Shown piece by piece: positions 44,534 through 52,704 of a DNA stretch of 64,000 nucleotides (the first letter of the stretch is position 1; each line of letters begins with the position of its first letter). Under the pieces are notes generated by a model. The model was not told where the DNA came from, did no database searches, and was given only the letters and a program-made list of their open reading frames with translations. The translations under genes were made by a program, and so were the position numbers. The stretch covers positions 1,815,801 through 1,879,800 of the forward strand of contig NZ_LT977071.1 in NCBI RefSeq assembly GCF_900250075.1, in the 5' to 3' direction. The DNA comes from Cupriavidus taiwanensis (GTDB lineage: Bacteria; Pseudomonadota; Gammaproteobacteria; Burkholderiales; Burkholderiaceae).

Positions 44534-44571
44534 CCCCTGCTGCTCCCGTTTCTCTCTCTCCGGAACCATCC

Positions 44572-46353
44572 ATGCGAAGCCTGCCCCGTCCCCGCCGCCG
44601 TGCCCCCCTGCCGCCACGCCTGCTGCTGCCTGGCGCGCTGGTACTGGCGCTTGCCGCGTGCACGCTGGAGCCGCAATACCAGCGCCCCGAAGCCCCGGTC
44701 CCGTCGGCATGGCCCGACGGCGCGGCCTACCGCACCGCGCAGGCCAAGCCGGCCAACGGCGCGGCGCAGCCGGGCCAGCCGGCGCAGCCCCCAGGCCCCT
44801 CGGCCGCCGACCTGGGCTGGCGCGATGTCTTCGTCGACCCGCAACTGCGCCAGCTGATCGAGCTGGCGCTGGCCAACAACCGCGACCTGCGCATGGCCAC
44901 GCTGGCCATCGACGAGGCGCGCGCGCTGTACCAGATCCAGCGCGCGGCGCAGTTTCCCACCGTGGAGGGCAATGCCGGCATGGTGTCGCAGCGGCTGCCG
45001 CAACGGCTGCGCGCGGCGGGACAGTCGCCGCAGATCACCACCTACAACGCCGGCATCGGCCTGACCGCGTTCGAGCTGGATTTCTTCGGCCGCGTGCGCA
45101 GCCTCAAGCATGCCGCGCTGGAGGAATACATGGCCACCGAAGAGGCGCGCCGCAGCGCGCAGATCAGCCTGGTGGCGGAAGTGGCCAGCGCCTACCTGAC
45201 GCTGCGTGCCGACCGCGCGCTGCTGCAGCTGTCGCAGAACACGCTCAAGACCCAGCAGGACGCGGCGGAGATGGTCCGGCGCGGGCACCAGGTGGGCGCG
45301 ATGGCGCAGCTTGACCAGCATCGCGCGCAAACCCAGGTGCAGACCGCGCAGGTGGGCGTGGAGCAATACACCCGGCAAGTCGCGCAGGACGAGAACGCGC
45401 TGGCGCTGCTGATCGGCGGGCCGCTGCCCAAGTCGGTCACCGATGCCGGTGCCGCGCCCGCCAATCCGAATGCCCCCGCGCCGGATCCGCTCGACGCGCG
45501 CATGCTGATGCGCGAGTTCCCCGAAGGGCTGCCCTCCAGCGTGCTGGTGCGCCGTCCCGACATCCTCGACGCCGAGCACCGGCTCAAGGCCGCCAACGCC
45601 AATATCGGCGCGGCGCGCGCGGCCTTCTTCCCGCGCATCTCGCTGACCGGCGCGCTGGGCGTGGCCAGCAGCAGCCTTGCGGGGCTGTTCTCGGGCGGCA
45701 TGGCGTGGGTCTTCGCGCCGCAGCTGACGGTGCCGATCTTCGATGCCGGACGCAACCGCGCCGGCCTCGACGCGGCCAACGTGCGCAAGGACATCAACGT
45801 CGCCAACTACGAGAAGACCATCCAGACCGCGTTCCGCGAAGTGGCCGACAGCATGGCGGCACGCGCCACCTACGAGCGCCAGGTGCAGGCGCAGGAAGCG
45901 CTGGTGCGCGAAGGCAGCGAAACCCGGCGGCTGTCGGAGATGCGCTTCAAGAACGGCGTGGACGACTACTTCGGCGTGTTCGACGCGCAGCGCGAGCTCT
46001 ACACCGCGCAGCAGGCGCTGATCACCTACAAGCTGGCCGGGCTGACCAGCCGCGTATCGCTGTACAAGGCGCTGGGCGGCGGCTGGCGCGAACTGACCGA
46101 GGCCGCTCCGGGCGCCAACGGCGCGCCCGCCGCCGGCCCGCAAGCCGCGGTGCGGCCCCAGGCGGTGGCGCAGCCGCAGGCCGTCGCGCAACCTCAGGCG
46201 GTCGCGCAGCCGCAAGCCGTCGCACAGCAACTCGCGCAGCCTCAAGCCGTCACACAGCAACAGCCCGTCGCACAGCCGCAGCCAGCGGCGCAGGCGCCGG
46301 CACCGGCCCCGGCGACGGTGCAGCCGGCCGCTGCCGCCACTGCACCACGCTAA
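44572..46353 (+). CDS. OprM/NodT-family outer-membrane channel lipoprotein
   Basis: Protein of 593 residues with a lipoprotein signal (LALAAC, acylated Cys30). Two TolC-type repeats follow (first about 80-300; second from SSVLVRRPDILDAEHRLKAANANIGAARAAFFPRIS onward, about 325-500). After YKALGGGW, where the family normally ends, there is an extra tail of about 75 residues built from AQPQAV units. As no RND pump gene is adjacent, the channel most likely serves the HlyD/glycosyltransferase genes upstream. Confidence 0.88.
   Translation: MRSLPRPRRRAPLPPRLLLPGALVLALAACTLEPQYQRPEAPVPSAWPDGAAYRTAQAKPANGAAQPGQPAQPPGPSAADLGWRDVFVDPQLRQLIELALANNRDLRMATLAIDEARALYQIQRAAQFPTVEGNAGMVSQRLPQRLRAAGQSPQITTYNAGIGLTAFELDFFGRVRSLKHAALEEYMATEEARRSAQISLVAEVASAYLTLRADRALLQLSQNTLKTQQDAAEMVRRGHQVGAMAQLDQHRAQTQVQTAQVGVEQYTRQVAQDENALALLIGGPLPKSVTDAGAAPANPNAPAPDPLDARMLMREFPEGLPSSVLVRRPDILDAEHRLKAANANIGAARAAFFPRISLTGALGVASSSLAGLFSGGMAWVFAPQLTVPIFDAGRNRAGLDAANVRKDINVANYEKTIQTAFREVADSMAARATYERQVQAQEALVREGSETRRLSEMRFKNGVDDYFGVFDAQRELYTAQQALITYKLAGLTSRVSLYKALGGGWRELTEAAPGANGAPAAGPQAAVRPQAVAQPQAVAQPQAVAQPQAVAQQLAQPQAVTQQQPVAQPQPAAQAPAPAPATVQPAAAATAPR
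46153..46292 (+). repeat. Tandem AQPQAV-coding repeat in the channel gene tail
   Basis: About seven imperfect 18-base units (cgCAGCCGCAGGCCGTCG and variants) encode Ala-Gln-Pro-Gln-Ala-Val. The first four are regular; the later ones are shortened or changed (AQQLAQPQAVTQQQPV). Such runs change length easily by slippage. Confidence 0.85.
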
Positions 46354-46380
46354 GGCTCGCGCGGCGGCTCGCGGCGCTGG

Positions 46381-47553
46381 TCAGAAGTACTTCAGCCAGC
46401 GCCAGTCCCGCCGCGTCGCCTTCAGCACCGCGAACCAGCGCACCGCCGGCCACAGCAGCAGCGCCAGCACTGCTGCCGCCAGCCACAGCTGCCAGACATG
46501 GTCCAGGCCGAACACGCGGCCCTGGTTCAGGCCCCAGCGGTACACGCAAAGCTGGTACAGGCCCTGCAGCACATACAGGTGCAGCAGATAGAAGAACATC
46601 GGCACCGCGCCGAACACGGCCAGGCAACGCGCCGCCCGGCCAGCCTGCGCGCGCTCCAGCCACAGCAGCAGCAGGCAGCCGGTGCCCAGCGTCAGCAGCA
46701 GGAACAGCAGCGACGGCGGGTACTTGGTCACGTTGAGGAAGCTCATCGCGGTATGCAGGGCATCCGCGCCGGGCGTCCATTTCTGTTCCTGGCCGTAGCC
46801 GTTGAGCGCGCGCAGCCACGCAAACCCGGCCAGCCCGGCCAGGCCGCAGGCGGCCAGCCTCAGCTGGCGCGCGCGGGCAGGCATGGTCGCGGCAAACCAC
46901 GGCCCCGCCGCATAGCCCAGCGCGATCACGCCGATCCACGGCAGCACCGGATATGAAGTGCGCACGCGCAGGCCATCGGCCACCTCGATCCAGGTACGGT
47001 CGTGCAGGATCGCCCAAGGTACGTGCCAAGCACTGTCAGCCGCAAAGTGCAGCGGATCCAGCAGGTTGTGCCCCGCCACCAGGGCAACGCCGGTGGCGAC
47101 CAGCGCCGCGCGCGGCAGCCATGCCAGCGCGGCCAGCGCCATCATGCTCAGGCCGATGGCCCAGATCACCTGCAGGTAGATCACCTGCGGCGGCAAGCGC
47201 CAGGTCCAGGCAAAGCCCACCAGGGTCAGCTCCAGCAACACCAGGAACAGGCAGCGCCTGAGCAGGAAGCCGCTGACCGCGCGCCGGTCGTGCCCGGCGT
47301 TGCCGTAGAGCCAGGCCGACACGCCCGCCAGGGCGATGAACACCGGCGCGCACAGGTGGGCCAGCAGCCGCGAACAGAACAGCGCCGGCGAGGTCGCGGC
47401 GACATCCATCGGATCGGCGACCGGCACGTGCAGGAAGAACATGTCGCGCACATGGTCCAGCAGCATGATCAGGATCACCAGCCCGCGCAACGCATCGATG
47501 GAGAGCAGCCGGTGGGTCGGGCCCCGGGCAACCGCCAGTGGTGTCGGCATCAT
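46381..47553 (-). CDS. Membrane acyltransferase-like protein (DUF1624 / heparan glucosaminide acetyltransferase type)
   Basis: Protein of 390 residues with about ten helices. It has the family start RLLSIDALRGLVILIMLLDHVRD (histidine at about 39) and FLRSLAHLCAPVFIALAGVSAWLYG-like second helix. Relatives transfer acetyl groups to sugars across the membrane. It converges on the channel gene with 27 bases between stops, so it may modify the polymer made by that locus, but it is not in the same transcript. Confidence 0.78.
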   Translation of the reverse strand: MMPTPLAVARGPTHRLLSIDALRGLVILIMLLDHVRDMFFLHVPVADPMDVAATSPALFCSRLLAHLCAPVFIALAGVSAWLYGNAGHDRRAVSGFLLRRCLFLVLLELTLVGFAWTWRLPPQVIYLQVIWAIGLSMMALAALAWLPRAALVATGVALVAGHNLLDPLHFAADSAWHVPWAILHDRTWIEVADGLRVRTSYPVLPWIGVIALGYAAGPWFAATMPARARQLRLAACGLAGLAGFAWLRALNGYGQEQKWTPGADALHTAMSFLNVTKYPPSLLFLLLTLGTGCLLLLWLERAQAGRAARCLAVFGAVPMFFYLLHLYVLQGLYQLCVYRWGLNQGRVFGLDHVWQLWLAAAVLALLLWPAVRWFAVLKATRRDWRWLKYF

Positions 47554-47562
47554 CGGTCCCCG

Positions 47563-49734
47563 TCAGTAGCTCAGCTGCACGCCCAGCCGCACGCTGCGGC
47601 CCGCGCCCGGCGCCACCCACAGGCTGCTGTACGAGCTGGCGTAATAGGTCTTGTCGAACAGGTTGCCCACGTTGAGCGACACGCGCACGTGCCGGCTGTA
47701 TTGCCAGTAGCCGTGCAGGTCGACCAGCACGTAGGCGGGCAAGGAGAAGCTGTCCTGCACGTCGCCCGGGCGCCGTCCGACATAACGCAGGCCGGCGCCT
47801 GCGCCATAGCGCTGCCCGACCGGCGCCGCGTCCTCGTAAATCGCCAGCAGGCTGGCGCTGGTACGCGGCACGTTGGACAACGGCGTGCCGGGGGCCAGGC
47901 GGGTGTCCTGCGTGATCTCGGCATCGGTCAGCGCGAAGCTGCCCGAGACGCGCCAGTGCGTGCCGAGCTGCCCGGCCACGTCGAGCTCGACGCCGCGGCT
48001 GCGTGCTTCGCCGGCGGCGAGATAGAACGACGGATCGGCCGGGTCGGCGGCCAGCACATTGCGCTTGCGGATCTCGAACAGGGCCAGCGTGGCGCCGGTG
48101 CGGCGGTCGTCGCTGTCGAACTTGATGCCGGCCTCGAGCGCGCGGCCGCGCTCGGGTTCGAACGGCTGGCCGGCGGCGTCGCTGCCGGCATTGGGGCGGA
48201 ACGACTGGCTGGCATTGGCGAACAGCGACAGGTTGTTGCTGGCCAGATAGCTCACGCCCACGCGCGGCGACACCGCGTTGTGGTGCTGCGTGGTGCGGGT
48301 GCCGCGCAGGTGGTCGTCCAGCGACTGGCTGAAGCTGTCGAAGCGCACGCCGGCCAGCACGCGCCAGCGCTCGCCCAGGCGCAGCTGGTCCTGCGCGTAC
48401 GCGCCGACATTGTGCTGGCGCTCGTAGGTGTCCATGTTCCAGGCCAGCGGCGGCGCCGGCTGGCCATAGACCGGATCATAGATGTCGATCGCGTACGGTG
48501 CCGCGGCGCTGGGGTTTTTGCGCAGGATCGCCATGGTGTTGCCGAAGCGGTAGGCGTCGACCCCCAGCAGCAGTTCATGCCCGACCGGGCCGGTGCTGAA
48601 CTTGCCGGTCACGCTGGCCTGCAGCGAGACATCGTCGGACTGGAAGTCGCGGTAGCGGTGCTGGCGCCAGAGCGTGCGGCCGTCGGCGGCGAGCGCGACG
48701 GCTTCGCTGGAATGCCCCGCCAGCGCGCCGCCGCGGTACGACAGGCCGAGCCTGCCCTGCCACCGCGGCGAAAACTGGTGCTCCACGCTGAGCTGGTGCG
48801 ACTGGCTGTCCAGGCGCAGGCTGCCGTCGCCGGGCTCGCCCAGGAAGCGCGAGCGCGGGATGCGGCCCAGCTGGCCGTTGACGGCGACCACGCCGCGGTC
48901 CATCGGCGTGGTGTAGCGCTGGAATTCCGCCGCGTACTGCACGATGGTGTCGTTGCCGAGCATCCACGTGATCGACGGCGCGACCAGGTAGCGCTGACTG
49001 TGGATGAAGTCGCGGGTGCTGCCCTGGTGATCGGCCACCGCGATCAGCCGGCCGGCGATGTCTTCGCCCAGCGCGCCGGTGACGTCGGCGCTGGCGCGGT
49101 AGCCGTCGCGCGTGCCCAGCTCGAAGCCGTAGCGCTGCGCGGGCCGGAACTGCGGCTGGCGCGTGACCACGTTGAAGGTGCCGCCGGGCTCGCTGCTGCC
49201 GTACAGCGATGAGGTCGGGCCCTTGAGCACCTCGACGCGCTCGATGGTGGCCGCGTCCATCGGCGCGGTATAGCCGCGGTTGGCGGCGAAGCCGTTGACC
49301 AGGTAGCCGGCGCCGGTGTTCTCGTTGCCGGTGAAGCCGCGCATGGCAAAGTTGTCCCACAGCCCGCCGAAGTTGTTCTGGCGCGCTACGCCACTGACAT
49401 AGTCGAAGGTCTGGTCGAAGCGGGTCGCGGCAAGGTCGTCGAGCATGGCGCGCGGCACCACGCGCACCGACTGCGGGATCTCGCGCAGCGGCGTGTCGGT
49501 GCGGGTCGCGCCCGAGGCGTCGGGCGGGTTGTATGATGCGGTGGCCGTACCGGTCACCGACACCGCCGGCAGCGTAATATCGGAGGCCTGCGCGGGATCC
49601 GCCGCATCGGCCAGGCCGGACATCGCCAGCATCAGCGCGGCCAGTGGCCGCCGCGCGGGTACTGGCCGGAATACCACGCGCAGGAAGGAAAGCGGCACCG
49701 GATGCCGGGTACGGCTGGGCTGCGCAAGCAGCAT
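47563..49734 (-). CDS. TonB-dependent siderophore receptor
   Basis: Protein of 723 residues in the FhuA/FecA-like hydroxamate-type family. It has a signal peptide ending ADAA, a plug domain beginning TRTDTPLREIPQSVRVVPRAMLDD and continuing VEVLKGPTSSLYGSSEPGG, a 22-strand barrel, and the C-terminal aromatic-ending segment GRSVRLGVQLSY. It imports an iron chelate across the outer membrane. ATG 49734 is chosen; a GTG at 49800 would extend it into the iron box. The ligand is unknown; no siderophore biosynthesis gene is visible. Confidence 0.9.
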   Translation of the reverse strand: MLLAQPSRTRHPVPLSFLRVVFRPVPARRPLAALMLAMSGLADAADPAQASDITLPAVSVTGTATASYNPPDASGATRTDTPLREIPQSVRVVPRAMLDDLAATRFDQTFDYVSGVARQNNFGGLWDNFAMRGFTGNENTGAGYLVNGFAANRGYTAPMDAATIERVEVLKGPTSSLYGSSEPGGTFNVVTRQPQFRPAQRYGFELGTRDGYRASADVTGALGEDIAGRLIAVADHQGSTRDFIHSQRYLVAPSITWMLGNDTIVQYAAEFQRYTTPMDRGVVAVNGQLGRIPRSRFLGEPGDGSLRLDSQSHQLSVEHQFSPRWQGRLGLSYRGGALAGHSSEAVALAADGRTLWRQHRYRDFQSDDVSLQASVTGKFSTGPVGHELLLGVDAYRFGNTMAILRKNPSAAAPYAIDIYDPVYGQPAPPLAWNMDTYERQHNVGAYAQDQLRLGERWRVLAGVRFDSFSQSLDDHLRGTRTTQHHNAVSPRVGVSYLASNNLSLFANASQSFRPNAGSDAAGQPFEPERGRALEAGIKFDSDDRRTGATLALFEIRKRNVLAADPADPSFYLAAGEARSRGVELDVAGQLGTHWRVSGSFALTDAEITQDTRLAPGTPLSNVPRTSASLLAIYEDAAPVGQRYGAGAGLRYVGRRPGDVQDSFSLPAYVLVDLHGYWQYSRHVRVSLNVGNLFDKTYYASSYSSLWVAPGAGRSVRLGVQLSY

Positions 49735-49803
49735 AAGGAACACCCCGAAAAAAACGAGTCGCCGCGGCGGCCATCCGACTGGCAAACCGCGGCGACTCAC
49801 TAA

Positions 49804-49819
49804 TGATAATAGATTCTCA
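49804..49819. promoter_or_regulatory. Fur-type box between the receptor and the Fur-family gene
   Basis: TGATAATAGATTCTCA at 49804-49819 is an imperfect palindrome with the GATAAT/ATTCTCA halves of a Fur box, in an AT-rich patch (49798-49830). It is placed to repress both the divergent receptor gene and the regulator gene, whose ATG is 15 bases away. Confidence 0.75.
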
Positions 49820-49833
49820 CTAAGATTCTAGGC

Positions 49834-50256
49834 ATGGAACGCATGACCCGTCAACGCGGCGCCGTGATCGACGCGCTGCGCGAAGCCGGCCGGCCGCTGA
49901 GCCCGGCCGAGATCCTGGCCGCGGCGCAGCGCCAGGTGCCGTCCCTGGGCCTGGCCACGGTCTATCGCAATCTCCGCGCCCTGCTCGACGATGCGCAGGT
50001 GCACGCGGTGGAATTGCCCGGCCAGGCCGACCGTTATGAACTGGCGGAAGAACCTGGCGCGGTGACGCACCGCCACTATTTCCAGTGCCTGACGTGCGAC
50101 CGCGTGTTCCCGCTGGAAGGATGTCCCGGCCACCTGGAAGAGATCACGCCGCCGGGCTTCGTGGTGGAGCACCACGAACTGACGCTGCTGGGGCGCTGCC
50201 CGGATTGCGCCGCCAAGCCCGGCAAGCGGCGCAAGGCCGCGGCGCGGGAGCACTGA
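49834..50256 (+). CDS. Fur-family metal-dependent regulator
   Basis: Protein of 140 residues. Winged-helix domain with LSPAEILAAAQRQVPSLGLATVYRNLRALLDD, then a dimerisation domain with THRHYFQCLTCDRVF and CPDC near residue 122, the structural zinc cysteines. It is shorter in the middle than classic Fur and resembles the Zur/PerR/BosR-like group; which metal it senses cannot be decided. It is divergent from the TonB receptor and probably regulates it. Confidence 0.85.
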   Translation: MERMTRQRGAVIDALREAGRPLSPAEILAAAQRQVPSLGLATVYRNLRALLDDAQVHAVELPGQADRYELAEEPGAVTHRHYFQCLTCDRVFPLEGCPGHLEEITPPGFVVEHHELTLLGRCPDCAAKPGKRRKAAAREH

Positions 50257-50350
50257 GCCGCAGCAGGGGCCGGTCCGCGGCCGCGCGCGGCGCAACTATA
50301 CTGAGCCGCCTGCGCGCACCTGTATATGGCATCCGCGCCGCGCATGCCGC

Positions 50351-51277
50351 ATGATGCGGCAGCATTCGCACCGGCCACCAACCTCGATACAGGACCCGAC
50401 CTTGCAGCACGCCACCGCCCACCGCCACTCGACCCTGATTGCCGTACTGGCCCTGACCGGCTCGATGGCCTCGCTGTGCATCGGCACCTCGTTTGCCAAG
50501 AGCCTGTTCTCGGCGCTGGGCGCGCAGGGCACCACGGCGCTACGGGTCAGCTTTTCCGCGCTGATCCTGCTGTGCGTCTGGCGCCCGTGGCGCATGCCGC
50601 TGACGCGCGCCAACGCGCGCGCGATCGCGCTGTACGGCGCAGCGCTGGGCGCCACCAACCTGCTGTTCTACATGTCGCTGCGGACCATTCCGCTGGGGCT
50701 GGCGATCGCGATCGAGTTCACCGGGCCGCTGGCGGTGGCGGTGCTGTCGTCGCGGCGCGCGATCGATTTTCTGTGGATTGCGTTCGCGGTGACCGGGCTG
50801 CTGCTGTTGCTTCCGGTCGGCGATGCCGCCGGCACGCTGGATCCGGTCGGGATCGGCTATGCGTTGGCCGCGGGCGTGGGCTGGGCGCTGTATATCGTGT
50901 TCGGGCAGATGGCCGGCAACGCCCACGGCGGGCAGGCGACCTCGCTGGGGCTTACCATGGCGGCGCTGGTGGTGCTGCCGTTCGGCCTGGCGCACGCGGG
51001 CACCGCGATGTTCAGCCCGACCCTGCTGCTGTTCGGGCTGGCGGTCGGCATCCTGTCGAGCGCGATTCCCTATTCGCTCGAGATGGTCGCGCTCAAGCGC
51101 CTGCACCGGCGCACCTTCGGCATCCTGCTGAGCATGGAGCCGGCCATGGGCGCGCTCGCCGGGCTGGTGTTCCTGCATGAGCAACTGAGCACGGTGCAGT
51201 GGCTGGCGATCGCCAGCATCATCACGGCCTCGGTCGGCTGTACCATGACTTCGCGCGGCAAGCGCGAAGCCGGCTGA
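50351..51277 (+). CDS. EamA-family exporter (RhtA-like)
   Basis: Permease of up to 308 residues with ten helices in two EamA repeats (AFVYG-like FAKSLFSALGAQGTTALRVSFSALIL; and ALAAGVGWALYIVFGQ). SRSIPLGLAIAIEFTGPLAVAV-like motif (here LRTIPLGLAIAIEFTGPL) is typical of RhtA, an exporter of threonine/homoserine and other amino acids. The start is uncertain: ATG 50351 has no ribosome site, and TTG 50402 (AGGA upstream) would remove a 17-residue hydrophilic start. Confidence 0.8.
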   Translation: MMRQHSHRPPTSIQDPTLQHATAHRHSTLIAVLALTGSMASLCIGTSFAKSLFSALGAQGTTALRVSFSALILLCVWRPWRMPLTRANARAIALYGAALGATNLLFYMSLRTIPLGLAIAIEFTGPLAVAVLSSRRAIDFLWIAFAVTGLLLLLPVGDAAGTLDPVGIGYALAAGVGWALYIVFGQMAGNAHGGQATSLGLTMAALVVLPFGLAHAGTAMFSPTLLLFGLAVGILSSAIPYSLEMVALKRLHRRTFGILLSMEPAMGALAGLVFLHEQLSTVQWLAIASIITASVGCTMTSRGKREAG

Positions 51278-51296
51278 GGCTTTAGCGCGCGGCAGC

Positions 51297-51878
51297 TCAG
51301 CGCGCGCTGAACCAGTCCGCCGGCAACCGTTGCGCGCTGCGCGCCGGCTGCGCCAGCGCCAGCGAGACTTCATGCAGGAAGCTGTCCTGCGGATTGCGGC
51401 GGCTGGCAAAGCCCAGCCCCTTCAGGATCGCCAGCATGCGCCGGTTCTCGCTGAGCACGTCGCCGCGCAGGCCGTGCAGCCCGGCCGCACGCGCCAGCTC
51501 GCACAGCCTGGCGATCAGGCGCCGGCCCAGCCCCTGCCCCTGCCAGGTGTCGGCCACCACCACCGCGAACTCGGCAATCTGGCCGGAGACGACATATTCG
51601 GCGCTGGCGACGATGGTCTGGCTGCCGTCTTCACCGGGAGCGACCACGACCAGCGCCACGCCACCGTCTCCGGGCGCGGCCAGGCCGGCGACGATTTCAT
51701 CGATCACGCGCCCGCCAGTCAGGAAGCGGAAGTAGCGGCTTTCCCGCGACAGCGCGTCCACCATCGCGCGCAGTGCCGCGCCATCCTGAACCCCGGTGCG
51801 GCGCAGCGTCACCTGCGTGCCCCGTCTCGTCGTCCAGCTTTCCGTCACGCCGCCGCGCGCCAAGCCCTGTAGATCCAT
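51297..51878 (-). CDS. GNAT-family N-acetyltransferase
   Basis: Protein of 193 residues with acetyl-CoA-binding block VVVADTWQGQGLGRRLIARLCELARAAGLHGL (about 107-138; Q/RxxGxG/A present as QGQGLG) and a following SENRRMLAILKGLGF. The sequence resembles the acetyltransferase domain of protein lysine acetylases of the Pat type, but without a CoA ligase-like partner. Start ATG 51878 has GGTGG upstream; a longer in-frame reading crosses the divergent regulator gene. Target unknown. Confidence 0.82.
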   Translation of the reverse strand: MDLQGLARGGVTESWTTRRGTQVTLRRTGVQDGAALRAMVDALSRESRYFRFLTGGRVIDEIVAGLAAPGDGGVALVVVAPGEDGSQTIVASAEYVVSGQIAEFAVVVADTWQGQGLGRRLIARLCELARAAGLHGLRGDVLSENRRMLAILKGLGFASRRNPQDSFLHEVSLALAQPARSAQRLPADWFSAR

Positions 51879-51928
51879 GCTGCCACCACCTGAATTCACA
51901 ATCTGTAGCCAGAGTATAGGAGATAGCC

Positions 51929-51949
51929 TGACTTTTGCAAATGAAGTCA
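51929..51949. promoter_or_regulatory. Inverted repeat, candidate HxlR operator
   Basis: TGACTT (51929-51934) and AAGTCA (51944-51949) form a palindrome with a nine-base centre in the 78-base gap between the divergent GNAT and HxlR genes. HxlR proteins bind repeats of this kind in their own promoters. Confidence 0.6.
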
Positions 51950-51956
51950 GCATGCT

Positions 51957-52433
51957 ATGCTTCACGGCATCATGAGCACCACCGCGTCCGATCTCCGCCA
52001 TTGCTCGATCGCCTCCACGCTGTCGCTGATAGGCGAAAAGTGGACGATCCTGATCCTGCGCGACGTTTTCCACGGCGTGACGCGCTTCGACGACTTCCTG
52101 CGCCGGCTGGAATGTTCGCCCGCGGTGCTGTCGGCGCGGCTCAAGACGCTGACCGATGCCGGCCTGCTGCGCAAGGTCGGCTACCGCGAACCCGGCGAGC
52201 GCGAGCGCTTCGAGTACCGCCCCACCCGTGCCGCGGTCGAACTGCTGCCGGTGCTGGTCGGGCTGATGCAATGGGGCGACTGCCACATGGCGCCCGACGG
52301 CGGCCCGGTCGAGGTCCGCTCGCGCGCGAATGGCAAACTGGTGCGCGCCGCGTTGGTCGACGAGGACGGCGCCGAGGTGTCGCCGCGCGACATGCAGATC
52401 ATTCCGGTGCGAAAGCCCGCCGGCGGCGGCTAA
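51957..52433 (+). CDS. HxlR-family winged-helix regulator
   Basis: Protein of 158 residues (153 if ATG 51972 is used). HxlR core: STLSLIGEKWTILILRDVFHGVTRFDDFLRRLECSPAVLSARLKTLTDAGLLRKVGY. The cysteine at residue 16 (LRHCSIA, just before the wing core) is the position used for redox or aldehyde sensing in HypR/YodB-type members. A C-terminal extension of about 40 residues resembles a transcription-coupled beta domain. Probably controls the divergent acetyltransferase. Confidence 0.85.
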   Translation: MLHGIMSTTASDLRHCSIASTLSLIGEKWTILILRDVFHGVTRFDDFLRRLECSPAVLSARLKTLTDAGLLRKVGYREPGERERFEYRPTRAAVELLPVLVGLMQWGDCHMAPDGGPVEVRSRANGKLVRAALVDEDGAEVSPRDMQIIPVRKPAGGG

Positions 52434-52598
52434 CGCCAAAGCCTTCCTTGCCGCCGGTGCCGCACCGCACCAGCGCAGTCCACCGCACTGCACCATTAGC
52501 GTGCCGCGCGCTCACCGCCCGCCCCACCACAGCGCATCCAAAGCGCTTGCGCTCCCGCCGTCCGGCCGTCAGACGCCATTGCCCGTCACATAACGGGC

Positions 52599-52613
52599 TG
52601 GCACACCCCTTGC
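52599..52613 (+). promoter_or_regulatory. Sigma-54 promoter of the nitrate assimilation operon
   Basis: TGGCAC (52599-52604), five bases, TTGC (52610-52613): an exact match to the -24/-12 consensus. Transcription should begin near 52625, just before the leader hairpins. Sigma-54 with NtrC is the usual nitrogen-limitation control for nas genes. NtrC-binding sites were not identified in the 165 bases upstream. Confidence 0.85.
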
Positions 52614-52625
52614 GTAATTGGGTCC

Positions 52626-52649
52626 GGGCCCGTCAACGGCGACCGGCCC
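52626..52649 (+). promoter_or_regulatory. Leader hairpin P1 with AACGGC hexaloop (ANTAR target)
   Basis: GGGCC (52626-52630) pairs with GGCCC (52645-52649) and GTC (52632-52634) pairs with GAC (52641-52643), with one C-C mismatch between. The six-base loop is AACGGC, with A at position 1 and G at position 4, the rule known for ANTAR-protein RNA targets. Confidence 0.72.
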
Positions 52650-52690
52650 ACCCCCACATACACAGCCCCTATCCCTTGTAGTGGCTGTCA

Positions 52691-52704
52691 GGACAACGGC
52701 GTCC
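52691..52704 (+). promoter_or_regulatory. Leader hairpin P2 with identical AACGGC hexaloop (ANTAR target)
   Basis: GGAC (52691-52694) pairs with GTCC (52701-52704) around the loop AACGGC, the same loop as P1 about 60 bases earlier. The 3' part (GGC of the loop and GTCC) is also the 5' arm of the terminator stem, so P2 and the terminator cannot form together. Confidence 0.75.

Noticed and set aside
39802..46353. Multidrug efflux operon (HlyD plus OprM)
   Set aside because: There is no RND, MFS or ABC pump between adaptor and channel; the intervening genes are a secreted toroid-fold protein and a PilZ glycosyltransferase.
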